In this document: piece by piece, positions 31,242 through 41,531 of the stretch
Position numbering within the stretch: position 1 is the first letter of the stretch
Layout: each line of letters opens with the position of its first letter
Source of the DNA: an uncultured Haliea sp.
Lineage (GTDB): Bacteria; Pseudomonadota; Gammaproteobacteria; Pseudomonadales; Halieaceae
DNA length: 64,000 nt
Reading direction: 5' to 3'
NCBI GenBank assembly: GCA_913062625.1
Contig: CAJXWP010000006.1
Span: 1 to 64,000, forward strand
Made by a program: the position numbers and the translations under genes
Notes under the pieces: generated by a model
Told to the model about the DNA's origin: nothing
The model's database searches: none
Seen by the model: the letters and a program-made list of their open reading frames with translations, nothing else

Positions 31242-32459
31242 TTAACCTGGGGGTAAATCCAAAAATTCTCGCAGCCAGCCCGGGTAATCTACCCGCTCAA
31301 CGGCTGCTACGGCGCGCCTCAAAACTTCAATAAACAGAGCATCCTGCTCTTCGTTAAGCGCACCAAAACCGATGGTGACAATGATGGTCATCAAGGTGTG
31401 GAATGTGAAGCTGCGGTATTCCTGCCATGTCTGTTCAAAATCGATGGCAGTGCCGTAATGAGCCCGACGCTGCACATAGTATTCCACCCATTCGCGCTCG
31501 TGGGCCGCCAGCGTGTCGGCCGGCAGTGAATCAATAAGAAAGTACTGCACATCGCGAATACCTTTGCCCCAATGTGCAGCTTGCCAGTCCAACATGCCCA
31601 TCTCCTGCCCACAGACAAAGAAATTACCAAGGTGGCTGTCGCCATGCAACAGGGACAGCGGGCCGGAAAACCAGTAGGCGAGCATCTCATCCCAATGCTC
31701 AACTGTAAGCCGATAGGCTTCTGCAACATCAGCTGGAATATCACCTGGGCGTTTTGTCATACAAGGCTTTAACGCCAGACGATTGAGATTGCGCGCTACC
31801 AACCCCATGGTGGGCGAAAGGAAAATATGATAATCCAACGGGAGTATCGCCTCACGCTCTTCGCTACTAAGGTCGTAGTGGCAGGCATGCAATCGCGCGA
31901 AGGTGTCCAGACAGCTGCGAACCCGCTCTAGAGATGGACCCTGCATCATATCTGGATTGATAAATAATTCGACCGTGGGGTCTTCGTGGAGGTTCTCCTG
32001 AACCAGATAGAAACGCGTCCCTTGGAACGCAGTGGCATACGTTATCGGCGTCCTCAGGGGCAGGGTTTTCGCAACATGACGAAAGAAGTAGGACTCCAAC
32101 TGCCAGGAATTAATAATACTGAAAAACCAACGAGTCGCTAGAGACTCCATAGGCACCTTGACAAACAAGCTCGCCGGCAACGTCGCCTCGCCCGCTTGCT
32201 CGATCGTCAAGACTAGGTTGTGGCAATTGCTGCTGACAGAGGGAATATCTTGACGCACCAGCGTGTCAATTTTTATGGGTGCAGTGTTTAATTCTAGCGC
32301 ACCCTCGTTAAGCAGACGGGTCAACACGTCCGGTGTAGCAACCTCGGCCGCCTTAAAGGGCAGACTGCGACCGGTCATGTCTCCGAGGGCATCACCGGCG
32401 AGTCGACCCGAGCCTTTCATCACTATCCAGACTAACTTTACGATATTCAGTATTGCCAT
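31242..32459 (-). CDS. Aminoglycoside/choline-kinase-like phosphotransferase family protein
   Basis: 405 aa; SLLHGDSHLGNFFV catalytic loop; MLDWQAAHWGKGIRDVQYFL. Confidence 0.82.
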   Translation of the reverse strand: MAILNIVKLVWIVMKGSGRLAGDALGDMTGRSLPFKAAEVATPDVLTRLLNEGALELNTAPIKIDTLVRQDIPSVSSNCHNLVLTIEQAGEATLPASLFVKVPMESLATRWFFSIINSWQLESYFFRHVAKTLPLRTPITYATAFQGTRFYLVQENLHEDPTVELFINPDMMQGPSLERVRSCLDTFARLHACHYDLSSEEREAILPLDYHIFLSPTMGLVARNLNRLALKPCMTKRPGDIPADVAEAYRLTVEHWDEMLAYWFSGPLSLLHGDSHLGNFFVCGQEMGMLDWQAAHWGKGIRDVQYFLIDSLPADTLAAHEREWVEYYVQRRAHYGTAIDFEQTWQEYRSFTFHTLMTIIVTIGFGALNEEQDALFIEVLRRAVAAVERVDYPGWLREFLDLPPG

Positions 32460-32580
32460 AACGATTCCGCATGAAAAAATTTAATATATGCTTCGACAGT
32501 CTTGCCCTTATAGGACGTTTAAAATAATATGTCCGAAAACTATAGTATACAAGATAGGCCCAAACCCTGGAGCGCATAGT

Positions 32581-34263
32581 ATGACAGATCAGACCGAAGC
32601 AGCCGGCTCATCCGAAGCAAGTAATGAACGGTATGACTGTATCATTGTCGGCGCAGGCCACAATGGCCTCGCCACCGGCTTGGTGCTGGCTCGCAACGGA
32701 CATAAGGTTCTTGTTTTGGAGAAAAATAACTACGTCGGCGGCATGGGGGGTACCCGAGAGATCCTCAAAGACTGTCGCAATGAAGTCGGTGCTAGCTGCC
32801 TGTTTCCTTTGTCCGCAGAGATAAAATCGTATTTTGATTTCGAATCTCATGGCGTGGAATTAATTCCACTGCCGGTAATGGCAGTTAATTTAGCAGGCGC
32901 GAACAGCCGTCCGCTAATACTTTTCAAGAATCCACTGAAGCTTGCCTTCAATGTCTTGAGTAGTTTTGGCCCAAGCGCGATGCTGGGATTCATTCGGCTG
33001 ATGAAGTTTTGCCAGTATCCCGCGCAAGTGCTTGATCGCTTCACCGCTCGTAAAGCGCCGCGCAGACTGGAAGATCTTATCGCCGAAGCACAAACGGTTA
33101 AACAGCAAGAGCATCTGGAACTGGCCTTTAAAGGCTCTGCTATGGATATCATCGACAAATTTTTCCCCGACCCGATCAAGCACCGCGAACTGCGCGCCAG
33201 CATGGCGTTCGCAGCGGTACAAGCGACCTATAAAGGGCCTTATACTGCTGGATCCGGCATGTGCCTTATCTACACGATGGCTCAAGAAGGCTCTGATGGC
33301 TTGATGCAACGCGTCAAAGGCGGCATCGGAAAGCTTTCGGACTGCCTAGCAGAGCAGATCAGTGAATTGGGAGGCGAGGTCAGAATGAAGCAGCGAGTCT
33401 CACATATTATTGTAGAAGATAATCGTGCGGTCGCAGTTGAGCTAAAAGACGGACAGCGCCTATATGCCGATACCATCGTCTCCAACCTAGACAAACAGGC
33501 AACATTTAATGGATTACTGGCAGCCCATAAGTTGGACGACGCAGACCAACTTAAAGTGGACGCGTTTACTCACCAGGGCGCATTTGTACACATGTTGTTT
33601 AAACTTAAAGGCAGGCCTACCTATTCTTCCCACCTAAACAAACTCAACAAAATTCCTGGCGCATACTTCGGTGGCGCCATGGTGCTAGACCCCGAGGAGC
33701 TGCAACGCAGTTACGAAACGTGTCTGCGCGGTGAATTACCTGAAAATGTCCCGCTTGCATTTCAGATTCCAACAATAGTCGATCCAACACTTGCGCCACC
33801 CGGTTACCATATCGCCAGTGCCTATGGTTTCTATTTTCCCTGCGAAGCTGATAAAGGCCAACGCGGCAAACTCAGGGACCAGATGGGCGAGAAGCTGATT
33901 GATCACATATGCCAATATATGCCCGATTTCCGTGATGTGATTGTCGATCAGGCTATTTTTTCATCCGACCACTTTGCCAGTATGCAGGGCGTTACTAACG
34001 GTGATTGGACTCATGGTTTATTGCATCCTGACCAGATGATTGGCGATCGCTGTCTTATTGACGGCACGGGGCATACGACGCCGGTTGGCAATTTATATCT
34101 ATGCGGCGCATCTTGTCATCCCGGACCAGGCGTGACGTTTTTGCCCGGCTATAACTGCGCACACGAAATAATGGCCACAAGCGTGGCGCGACCAGAATTG
34201 ACCTTAGAAACGGAATCAAAAACTACTTCAACAACACCGGCACCAGCAGCGCATGCAGCGTAG
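32581..34263 (+). CDS. Phytoene-desaturase-like / PYROXD2-like FAD oxidoreductase
   Basis: Start at ATG 32581; YDCIIVGAGHNGLATGLVLARNGHKVLVLEKNNYVGGMGGTRE; C-term NLYLCGASCHPGPGVTFLPGYNCAHEI. Confidence 0.9.
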   Translation: MTDQTEAAGSSEASNERYDCIIVGAGHNGLATGLVLARNGHKVLVLEKNNYVGGMGGTREILKDCRNEVGASCLFPLSAEIKSYFDFESHGVELIPLPVMAVNLAGANSRPLILFKNPLKLAFNVLSSFGPSAMLGFIRLMKFCQYPAQVLDRFTARKAPRRLEDLIAEAQTVKQQEHLELAFKGSAMDIIDKFFPDPIKHRELRASMAFAAVQATYKGPYTAGSGMCLIYTMAQEGSDGLMQRVKGGIGKLSDCLAEQISELGGEVRMKQRVSHIIVEDNRAVAVELKDGQRLYADTIVSNLDKQATFNGLLAAHKLDDADQLKVDAFTHQGAFVHMLFKLKGRPTYSSHLNKLNKIPGAYFGGAMVLDPEELQRSYETCLRGELPENVPLAFQIPTIVDPTLAPPGYHIASAYGFYFPCEADKGQRGKLRDQMGEKLIDHICQYMPDFRDVIVDQAIFSSDHFASMQGVTNGDWTHGLLHPDQMIGDRCLIDGTGHTTPVGNLYLCGASCHPGPGVTFLPGYNCAHEIMATSVARPELTLETESKTTSTTPAPAAHAA

Positions 34264-34801
34264 TGCGCAGTTGAGCATCATTTTTGACCCAGTTACTGGG
34301 CAGCGTTAGAAATGATAATAGTAGACGATAAACCCACTCTATCAATATTTCAGGTCGTACCGCGTCCTGCAACAAATTCGCATCGCGTGCAGGCTGAATA
34401 ACGTGATCCATCAATTCCTCTCCAAAGCTGACAATAGCATTAGAACTCCAGATCACGCGCCGCGCGCGAGTATTTCCCTCCGATGCAAATACCGCCTGCA
34501 GCAGCGGCCGCTGAGGAATTTCCTTGATCGCAACTAATAACCCCTCAACTACTTGGTCAGCCGGGTCGGGATATTTCGTCAGACAAGTGCGAATACACTC
34601 ATTAAGCTCGACCATCTCAGCCATAATAGTCGCCACCAGCAAAACATCTCGACTTGGGAAATATCGGTACAGTGTGGAGCGCGCCAAATCCGCGCTGGCC
34701 GCCACTTCCTTCATTCCTGTAGCGGCAATACCATTAGCAAGATAGCAACGTCTAGCAGCGGCGAGGATAGCCACGACATGATTTTTTTTTGCATCAACCA
34801 T
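34223..34801 (-). CDS. TetR/AcrR family transcriptional regulator
   Basis: 192 aa; ILAAARRCYLANGIAATGMKEVAASADLARSTLYRYFPSRDVLLVATI. Confidence 0.93.
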   Translation of the reverse strand: MVDAKKNHVVAILAAARRCYLANGIAATGMKEVAASADLARSTLYRYFPSRDVLLVATIMAEMVELNECIRTCLTKYPDPADQVVEGLLVAIKEIPQRPLLQAVFASEGNTRARRVIWSSNAIVSFGEELMDHVIQPARDANLLQDAVRPEILIEWVYRLLLSFLTLPSNWVKNDAQLRTTLHALLVPVLLK

Positions 34802-34901
34802 TAGTTAAAAATTTCTCGTGGAATCGTGTTAGTACGCATTTTCGGCTAATTAGGTGGCAACGTAAATAGGCTCTTATAAGATACAAGCCGGTAATAGACA
34901 A

Positions 34902-36230
34902 TTGCATCGAGGAGGAAACAACATCACTACTAGAAAGAAACTGCAGGCAACGGATTATCAGCGCGCCCCGATACGTTTACTTAACGGCGTCCTTCGCGGC
35001 GCCAGCGCCGTGGGCGTCGCTCGCTTCAACCTAAATCCTACCGCACTAATCGCGGCAGCAAGAAAAGAGACTGGTTTGACTGATTTCGGCGACGAGGATT
35101 TTCTTGCGCCCATGGAACTCCTTATTCACTCTCTAGAAAACGAAGCTGACCTGAATCCTCTAGGCCGGTTTATGAATAAGTCCAACATCTTACGCCTGCT
35201 AAAAGGGCGTTTATACGCTCAGGACCTCATCAAACGCCATCCTGAAATTCTTGCGCGCACACTACACGACCCGGTAGTCATTGTTGGTCTTGCACGCTCG
35301 GGTACAACCCGGCTACATCGTCTGATGGCCTCCGATTCAAATTTTTTACATGTCAAATCCTGGGAATCAGTGTACCCAGTACCGTATCCTGAATGCTTTA
35401 CGGCTAGAGCAGAAGGAAAAACTGATCCTCGTATCACAGCCATAGAAAAGGGTCTCAAAGCCGTGCTCTACATGAGTCCACAAATCGCGGCAGTGCACCC
35501 GCTGGACACGTTCGGAGTGGAAGAAGAAATCGGGCTTATACAGCATGGCTTTTCAACACAATTGTTTGAGGTTGTGGCAAAAGTTCCAACGTTTGCAGAG
35601 TGGCTGATGACTCATGATCAGACGGCTGCCTATGAGTATATGGCGCTCCTTTTAAAAATCACTTCCTGGTTTCGTGACGATCCTCAGGACAAACCCTGGC
35701 TACTCAAATCACCACAACACATGCAAGATCTGGACGCTCTTTTACAGGTGTTCCCCAACGCAACGTTAATTTGTCCGCACCGTGATCCAGTCAAGGTGGT
35801 CGGATCTTCCTGCTCCATGGTGTGGAATTCAATTGTCCGTGACAGTGCAAGCGTGACGCCTGAATGGGTCGGCCAGGAATGGCTAAAGAAGACTGAACGT
35901 ATGCTGCACAAAAATCTTAAAACACGCGCTGAAAGCGTATGTGATAAGAACCAATACGACGTTTTATACGCGGACATCACCGCAGACTGGGAGCTTGCAA
36001 TGCAAGGTATTTACGATTTCTTAGGACGGCCGTTGACCTCTGATGCGCGCGTCGCCATGCAAGGCTGGCTGAACAGTAACCGACAACACCAGCACGGTGC
36101 GCATAAATACAATCTTAATGATTTCGGTCTCGATAGACAGGAAGTCGAGGAGCGATTGACGTTTTATCGTGAACGCTTCAATATCCCTTTCGAAACTACT
36201 AACCCACATCTGGCAGCAGCCACTCACTAA
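34902..36230 (+). CDS. Sulfotransferase family protein (paralogue 1)
   Basis: 442 aa; PAPS-loop-like IVGLARSGTTRLHRLMASD; WLLKSPQHMQDLDALLQVFPNATLICPHRDPVKVVGS. Confidence 0.88.
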   Translation: MHRGGNNITTRKKLQATDYQRAPIRLLNGVLRGASAVGVARFNLNPTALIAAARKETGLTDFGDEDFLAPMELLIHSLENEADLNPLGRFMNKSNILRLLKGRLYAQDLIKRHPEILARTLHDPVVIVGLARSGTTRLHRLMASDSNFLHVKSWESVYPVPYPECFTARAEGKTDPRITAIEKGLKAVLYMSPQIAAVHPLDTFGVEEEIGLIQHGFSTQLFEVVAKVPTFAEWLMTHDQTAAYEYMALLLKITSWFRDDPQDKPWLLKSPQHMQDLDALLQVFPNATLICPHRDPVKVVGSSCSMVWNSIVRDSASVTPEWVGQEWLKKTERMLHKNLKTRAESVCDKNQYDVLYADITADWELAMQGIYDFLGRPLTSDARVAMQGWLNSNRQHQHGAHKYNLNDFGLDRQEVEERLTFYRERFNIPFETTNPHLAAATH

Positions 36231-36236
36231 CATAAT

Positions 36237-37367
36237 ATGGAAGCCACTATGACTCTTCAAACTGAAAGTCGCACGGCCCTCGGCGAATTTATTGAGCTAC
36301 TTCAGGAGGTTGACACGCGTTGGTCAGGCCCTGAATGGAACCTCAATTCCCCAGAAGACATCGTCGGCTCCCACCGCGCGCTCATGCATATTATAGAGGC
36401 GTCTCTAGTGGGAAACTTTGAGCTAGATGCCAGTCAGCCGGATTTCCGTCGCATTACAACACCAAGCCGCAAACTCACAGGAGACAACTCAGACGCGATT
36501 TACTTTGACGCCCCCGTGAGCCCGGATCATGCCTACGTTATACACGGCAGCATCCATGGCGCAGCCTATTTTTCGTTGACCATTGAGGTGGGCGCTGAAA
36601 ATGGACACATGGCAACCAGAACGGCTGGCGTGATTAATGACCAAAATTTGGAGATTGACAGCAATGGCGATTTTACAGTCTATCTGGGCGGCGAGCCAAA
36701 GGACAAAGGCTGGCTGCCTCTTGAGCCCGGCGCCTCTCGGGTTACAACGCGGCATTATTTTGAACACGCAAGTCCTGCCGCTATGGAACCAAACCTAGAG
36801 CCGCGTATCCGCATTGAATGCCTAACGGCGAAAGGCGTTCCTGCTGCTGCGCCCACTGACGAGACAGTGTCTGCGGGTATTCGACGCGTCTGTAACGCTA
36901 TACACGGCAGGACGCTGGGCATGCTTCCTATGGCCAACGGCGTACTTCCGCCATTTGTGTCACTCACGCCCAACGTATTTCCACCGCCACAGCCACCCGG
37001 TGACTTTGGTCTAGCGGCCTTTGATGCATACTATTCTATGGCTCCGTTCTTCCTGGGCCCAGATGATGCGTTGGTGATTACCGGTCGCTGGCCCGAGTGC
37101 CGCTTCGCTAATGTGTGTTTGTGGAATCGCTTCCAGCAGACCCTTGATTTTCGGAGCCGCAGCGTATCCCTCAATCGGACTCAAACGGTGGTGGAGAGCG
37201 ACGGTAGTTTCAGAATAATCATCGCGCATTCGGACCCCGGCCTACCGAACTGGCTGGACACGGAGGGCAATCTCTTCGGCCTCGTGTTCTGGCGATTTTT
37301 CCTCGTCACAGGTGACGCAGAAACACCGCAGGCGACTGTTACTAAGCTTTCTGAGCTGGAGGCCTAA
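36237..37367 (+). CDS. DUF1214-type protein
   Basis: 376 aa; WNLNSPEDIVGSHRALMHIIEASL; ALVITGRWPECRFANVCLWNRF; HSDPGLPNWLDTEGNLFGLVFWRFFLV. Confidence 0.75.
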   Translation: MEATMTLQTESRTALGEFIELLQEVDTRWSGPEWNLNSPEDIVGSHRALMHIIEASLVGNFELDASQPDFRRITTPSRKLTGDNSDAIYFDAPVSPDHAYVIHGSIHGAAYFSLTIEVGAENGHMATRTAGVINDQNLEIDSNGDFTVYLGGEPKDKGWLPLEPGASRVTTRHYFEHASPAAMEPNLEPRIRIECLTAKGVPAAAPTDETVSAGIRRVCNAIHGRTLGMLPMANGVLPPFVSLTPNVFPPPQPPGDFGLAAFDAYYSMAPFFLGPDDALVITGRWPECRFANVCLWNRFQQTLDFRSRSVSLNRTQTVVESDGSFRIIIAHSDPGLPNWLDTEGNLFGLVFWRFFLVTGDAETPQATVTKLSELEA

Positions 37368-37368
37368 A

Positions 37369-38607
37369 ATGCGCGCGCAAATGCCTCTCCCAGTACGCTT
37401 TTTGAATATGATCGGACGTGGCGTCAATCACATTGGCTTCGAGCCGGTTAACCTGAGTCTGGAAAAGCTGCTGCAGACCGCTGCAGACAACACCGGCCTG
37501 AGTGATTTCGGCGAAAATGATTTTCGCCAGCCACTGGCTCTGCTCCTTGAGGGACTAGAGAAAGAGGCTAATCTCTCGCTTCTCGGTCGCATCATCGCAA
37601 AGTCTGATCTAGTGCGAATCTTAGAAAATAGACTGAATTTTGTAGCGCTGTTCAAACAACAGCCCGAGATTGAGGAGCAGAGTATAGAGCGACCGATATT
37701 TGTGGTCGGCCCACCGCGCTCTGGCACTACGATCTTCCACGATTTACTGGTCATGGATCCAGACAATCGCGTCCCTCTTACCTGGGAAACCGCGCGGCCA
37801 CTGCCACCTCCTGAAACTGCCACCTACACCAGCGACCCACGCATCGCACTCGCGCAAGAAGACCTGAAGAGAGTTGACCAACTGCTGCCTGACTTTAAGA
37901 AAATGCATCCTATGGGCGCTGAGCGCGCACAGGAGTGTGTGACCATGACCAGTCACGACTTCACTTCAATGATTTATCTGGTACAGTTTTTTGTGCCAAC
38001 GTATGATCGCTGGGTAATGGAATGCGATATGCGTTCGGCGCTGAAATGGCACCGGCGCTTCCTACAAGTACTGCAGTGGAAAGCTCCTGGCAAACGCTGG
38101 GCTCTCAAATCTCCTCAGCACCTGTGGCATCTACAGCACATTCACCGAGAGTATCCGGACGCGCTTTTTGTACAAACGCATCGTGATCCCGTAAAAATTG
38201 TTATTTCAACCAGCAACCTCGCAACCACACTGCATACGCTGTCCAGCGATAAGACTGATCTCAGCAAGGTTACAGCCTACTATGCCAAAGCTTTGGCGCA
38301 GGGCTACAGCAATACCGTCGCCTACCGACAATCAGGGCAGCTCCCCGAGAGTCAGGTAATCGACCTGTACTTCCGCGATTTTATGGCAGACCAGGTAGGT
38401 ACGGTTCGACGCGCCTATGAACATTTCGATATCGAGCTATCGGACAAAGCTGCCGCCGCCATGCAATCCTTCCTCGACAATAACCCAGCAGATAAACACG
38501 GCAAGCATTTGTACAGCCTGAAAGATACGGGGATGGAAGAGAGCGAGCTGCGTGAACTATTTACAGAGTACGAAGCGTATTTCGATGTGCCGCAAGAGTC
38601 GCTTTAA
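37369..38607 (+). CDS. Sulfotransferase family protein (paralogue 2)
   Basis: VVGPPRSGTTIFHDLLVMD; WALKSPQHLWHLQHIHREYPDALFVQTHRDPVKIV. Start moved to 37369, just after the DUF1214 stop. Confidence 0.9.
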   Translation: MRAQMPLPVRFLNMIGRGVNHIGFEPVNLSLEKLLQTAADNTGLSDFGENDFRQPLALLLEGLEKEANLSLLGRIIAKSDLVRILENRLNFVALFKQQPEIEEQSIERPIFVVGPPRSGTTIFHDLLVMDPDNRVPLTWETARPLPPPETATYTSDPRIALAQEDLKRVDQLLPDFKKMHPMGAERAQECVTMTSHDFTSMIYLVQFFVPTYDRWVMECDMRSALKWHRRFLQVLQWKAPGKRWALKSPQHLWHLQHIHREYPDALFVQTHRDPVKIVISTSNLATTLHTLSSDKTDLSKVTAYYAKALAQGYSNTVAYRQSGQLPESQVIDLYFRDFMADQVGTVRRAYEHFDIELSDKAAAAMQSFLDNNPADKHGKHLYSLKDTGMEESELRELFTEYEAYFDVPQESL

Positions 38608-38645
38608 ACCGAGCATTTCACGGGATTGCATATAGCGAGAAATAG

Positions 38646-39515
38646 ATGAAATTTTGGCAAGCCATTACCTGGGCTGAGACCGACCAACTGATTGAAATTG
38701 CCCGCTTCGCTGAGGACATGGGCTTTCATGGGCTAATGAGCGGAGATCACGCCGTCTATCCTGAGTCTGTCGTGCCGAATTATCCGTATTCCGAAAGCGG
38801 TGTGCCACCCATGCAAGCCGATGACGAATACCCGGACCAAACTGCGATTTTTGCCGCGATGGCCGCGGTAACAAACACACTACTTTTTACCTGCGGGGTC
38901 TATGTGTTACCACTGCGCAATCCCCATGAGGTGGCACGAGCCAGCGCCACACTGGCAATACTCAGTGACAACCGGTTTGTCCTGGGCGTGGGCATTGGTT
39001 GGATGAAGGAAGAGTTTGATATCTACGGTGTCGATTTTCACCGGCGTGGAAAAATAACCGATGAGATTATTGAGGTTTTGCATAAGCTGTGGGACGGCCA
39101 AATGGTTGAGCATCATGGCGCGCATTTTGACTTTCCTAGAGTACAGTTAAGCCCTGCGCCTCAGACGCATCCCTCGATCTACGTGGGAGGGTCCAGTCAA
39201 ATCGCACTGCGCCGCGCGGCGCGCGTGGGGAACGGCTATATCGGTGCAGGCACCGCCCCAGACGACGTCGGCCCCTTACTGCAGAGGCTGAATACACTGC
39301 GTAAGGAATATGGGCGCGATCACCTGCCCTTTGAAGCAATGATCGGCATCAGCGCATCACCGAGTCTGAAACTCTACCAGCGATTAGCCAATGATGGACT
39401 GGAAAGTACGGTAGCCCCACCCTTTCAGTATGCATTGGGAAAGAAACATTCTACTATCGATGAGAAGAAGCAGTTTATGGAATACTATGCGGAGAGCATT
39501 GTGCGTCACTTCTGA
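38646..39515 (+). CDS. Luciferase-like (LLM class) flavin-dependent oxidoreductase, possibly F420-dependent
   Basis: 289 aa; EIARFAEDMGFHGLMSGDHAVYPE; DNRFVLGVGIGWMKEEFDIYGVDFHRRGKITDEIIEVLHKLW. Confidence 0.88.
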   Translation: MKFWQAITWAETDQLIEIARFAEDMGFHGLMSGDHAVYPESVVPNYPYSESGVPPMQADDEYPDQTAIFAAMAAVTNTLLFTCGVYVLPLRNPHEVARASATLAILSDNRFVLGVGIGWMKEEFDIYGVDFHRRGKITDEIIEVLHKLWDGQMVEHHGAHFDFPRVQLSPAPQTHPSIYVGGSSQIALRRAARVGNGYIGAGTAPDDVGPLLQRLNTLRKEYGRDHLPFEAMIGISASPSLKLYQRLANDGLESTVAPPFQYALGKKHSTIDEKKQFMEYYAESIVRHF

Positions 39516-39591
39516 CCCCGCAGCCCTGCTTGGTGTTACAGTTATAGAGCGGCACTGGGCTCACTAGTAGCCGCTCTAGAAAGGATACACC

Positions 39592-40362
39592 ATGAGTCGT
39601 TCTTATACGCCCATTACGCACTACCGCTCAATACCCTTTAGCGCTGTCTGCAATGGGGGCCAGACCATTAGCCATGATGTCTATCGGCTTGGGAGTGGCC
39701 CACCCGTAATCATCATCCAAGAGCTGCCCGGCATTGGGCCCCAAACGCTGCAGCTGGCGGATGAATTTGTAGAGCATGGCTTCGAGGTAATACTGCCGCA
39801 CTTGTTTGGCCCACTGGAGAAAGTCAGTGTCGGCGGCAACCTAGTGCGTGTGTTCTGTATGCGTAAGGAGTTCAGCTTGTTTAAGGCGAATGGCTCAAGC
39901 CCGATTGTGGACTGGCTAAAAGCCCTGTGCCGCGACGTTAAAACATACAGCAAAACCAAGGGCGTCGGGGTGATCGGCATGTGCCTCACGGGGAATTTTG
40001 CTATCTCGCTGATGGGCGATGAAAGTGTCCTAGCCGCCGTCAGCTCGCAACCGTCGATGCCGCTACTCAAGCCCACCCAACTGCATATGTCGGCCGCAGA
40101 CATTGACGCCATTAAACACCGTATCGACAACACAGCCCCTATACACGCCTACCGGTTCGACAAAGATCCCATGTGCACGGCGGAAAAATATCAGTCCATC
40201 GAAAGCGCATTTAACGACCCTGAAGCCACGCGTGTTATCACCCATACTTTACCGGGAAAGGGCCATTCAGTGCTTACGCTCGATTTTGTCAATGAGAGCG
40301 GTCATCCTACTCGCGAGGCGTTAAACGATATTTTGGCCTATTTTTCAGCTCAGCTTCAATGA
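39592..40362 (+). CDS. Dienelactone hydrolase family protein
   Basis: 256 aa; VIIIQELPGIGPQTLQLADEFVEHGFEVILPHLFG; VGVIGMCLTGNFAISLMGD. Confidence 0.88.
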   Translation: MSRSYTPITHYRSIPFSAVCNGGQTISHDVYRLGSGPPVIIIQELPGIGPQTLQLADEFVEHGFEVILPHLFGPLEKVSVGGNLVRVFCMRKEFSLFKANGSSPIVDWLKALCRDVKTYSKTKGVGVIGMCLTGNFAISLMGDESVLAAVSSQPSMPLLKPTQLHMSAADIDAIKHRIDNTAPIHAYRFDKDPMCTAEKYQSIESAFNDPEATRVITHTLPGKGHSVLTLDFVNESGHPTREALNDILAYFSAQLQ

Positions 40363-40411
40363 ATATCCGCTGCAGCTTCAATCGATCATTCGCGATGAGT
40401 GCGCTATTTCA

Positions 40412-41266
40412 ATGAATTTTATTCACAATGACCTCCTGAGGTGCCCGCTAGATCAGCATGTCCTGCACCAAGATGCAGATTCCCTGCGCTGCGAGAACGG
40501 GCATGCTTTTGACATCGCCAGACAGGGTTATGCCAATCTACTCGGTGCTGCGGACAAACGCAGTCGTGATCCCGGTGACAGCAAAGAGATGGTCGCAGCG
40601 CGACGTGATTTTCTCAGCGGCGGCCACTATCAAGCGGTGGCCGACAAACTGGTAAGTCTGGTGAAACCGCAGATCAATGCCGATTCGACCATTGTAGATG
40701 CAGGCTGCGGTGAGGGGTATTATCTGGAACAACTAGCGACCCAGATCGCGTCCTCCAGTCAGTATAGGCCTTCAATTATTGGCTTTGATATTTCCAAATG
40801 GGCAGTACAGGCCGCAACACGCCGACTTGCCGCCACTTGGTTGGTCGCCAGCAATCGCAATATTCCTGTTACAGCGCACAGTGTCGATTGCCTGCTTAGC
40901 CTATTTGGATTCCCCGTATTCAACTCTTTTCGAACCGTGCTGAAGCAAGGGGGGACGTTACTATTAGTCGATGCGGGGCCACAACATCTTATCGAGCTAC
41001 GGGAAGTTATCTATCCTCAAGTCAAACGTTCCGAGTCAACGATGTTGCAACAGGCCTGCGCAGCAGGTTTCTCGAAAGGGGAAACCTCAACATTGCAGTT
41101 TCAAACTGATCCTTTGAGCCAGCGACACATTCATCAGCTGCTCAGTATGACCCCACATCTCTTTCGTGCCACCCGAGAGGGAAAGCAACGTGCCGAAGGT
41201 CTAGATCATTTTTCCGTCACCATTGATGTGGTTTTTCAACGGCTACATAACAGCGGCGATATCTGA
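40412..41266 (+). CDS. RlmA-like 23S rRNA (guanine-N1) methyltransferase
   Basis: 284 aa; CPLDQHVLHQDADSLRCENGHAFDIARQGYANLLG; RRDFLSGGHYQAVADKL; IVDAGCGEGYYLEQL. Confidence 0.88.
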   Translation: MNFIHNDLLRCPLDQHVLHQDADSLRCENGHAFDIARQGYANLLGAADKRSRDPGDSKEMVAARRDFLSGGHYQAVADKLVSLVKPQINADSTIVDAGCGEGYYLEQLATQIASSSQYRPSIIGFDISKWAVQAATRRLAATWLVASNRNIPVTAHSVDCLLSLFGFPVFNSFRTVLKQGGTLLLVDAGPQHLIELREVIYPQVKRSESTMLQQACAAGFSKGETSTLQFQTDPLSQRHIHQLLSMTPHLFRATREGKQRAEGLDHFSVTIDVVFQRLHNSGDI

Positions 41267-41531
41267 GTCGTTTTTCTGCCACCCAGCATCGCAACATGCT
41301 CGCATGTGAAGCGGACACGTTGTTCCATACGCAAACACCGGATCTCATTCGCGAGGTTGTGCAGCGTCTGCTACCGTTTAAAAAATACCTGCCCAGCGCT
41401 TTGCACTCGTCAACCTCGTAGCCGTGCTACCCGGATTGGTATCTGATACTGAACCACCCCGTCATTGATATCTGCAACCATACTACTTAGGATACTGTAT
41501 CTAGAGCGTAAATCGGATTTAAGGGTATGCC

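Noticed and set aside
41297-41421. Short plus-strand ORF MLACEADTLFHTQTPDLIREVVQRLLPFKKYLPSALHSSTS
   Set aside because: About 41 aa with no recognisable family; may be a gene fragment, but the sequence alone does not support a call.
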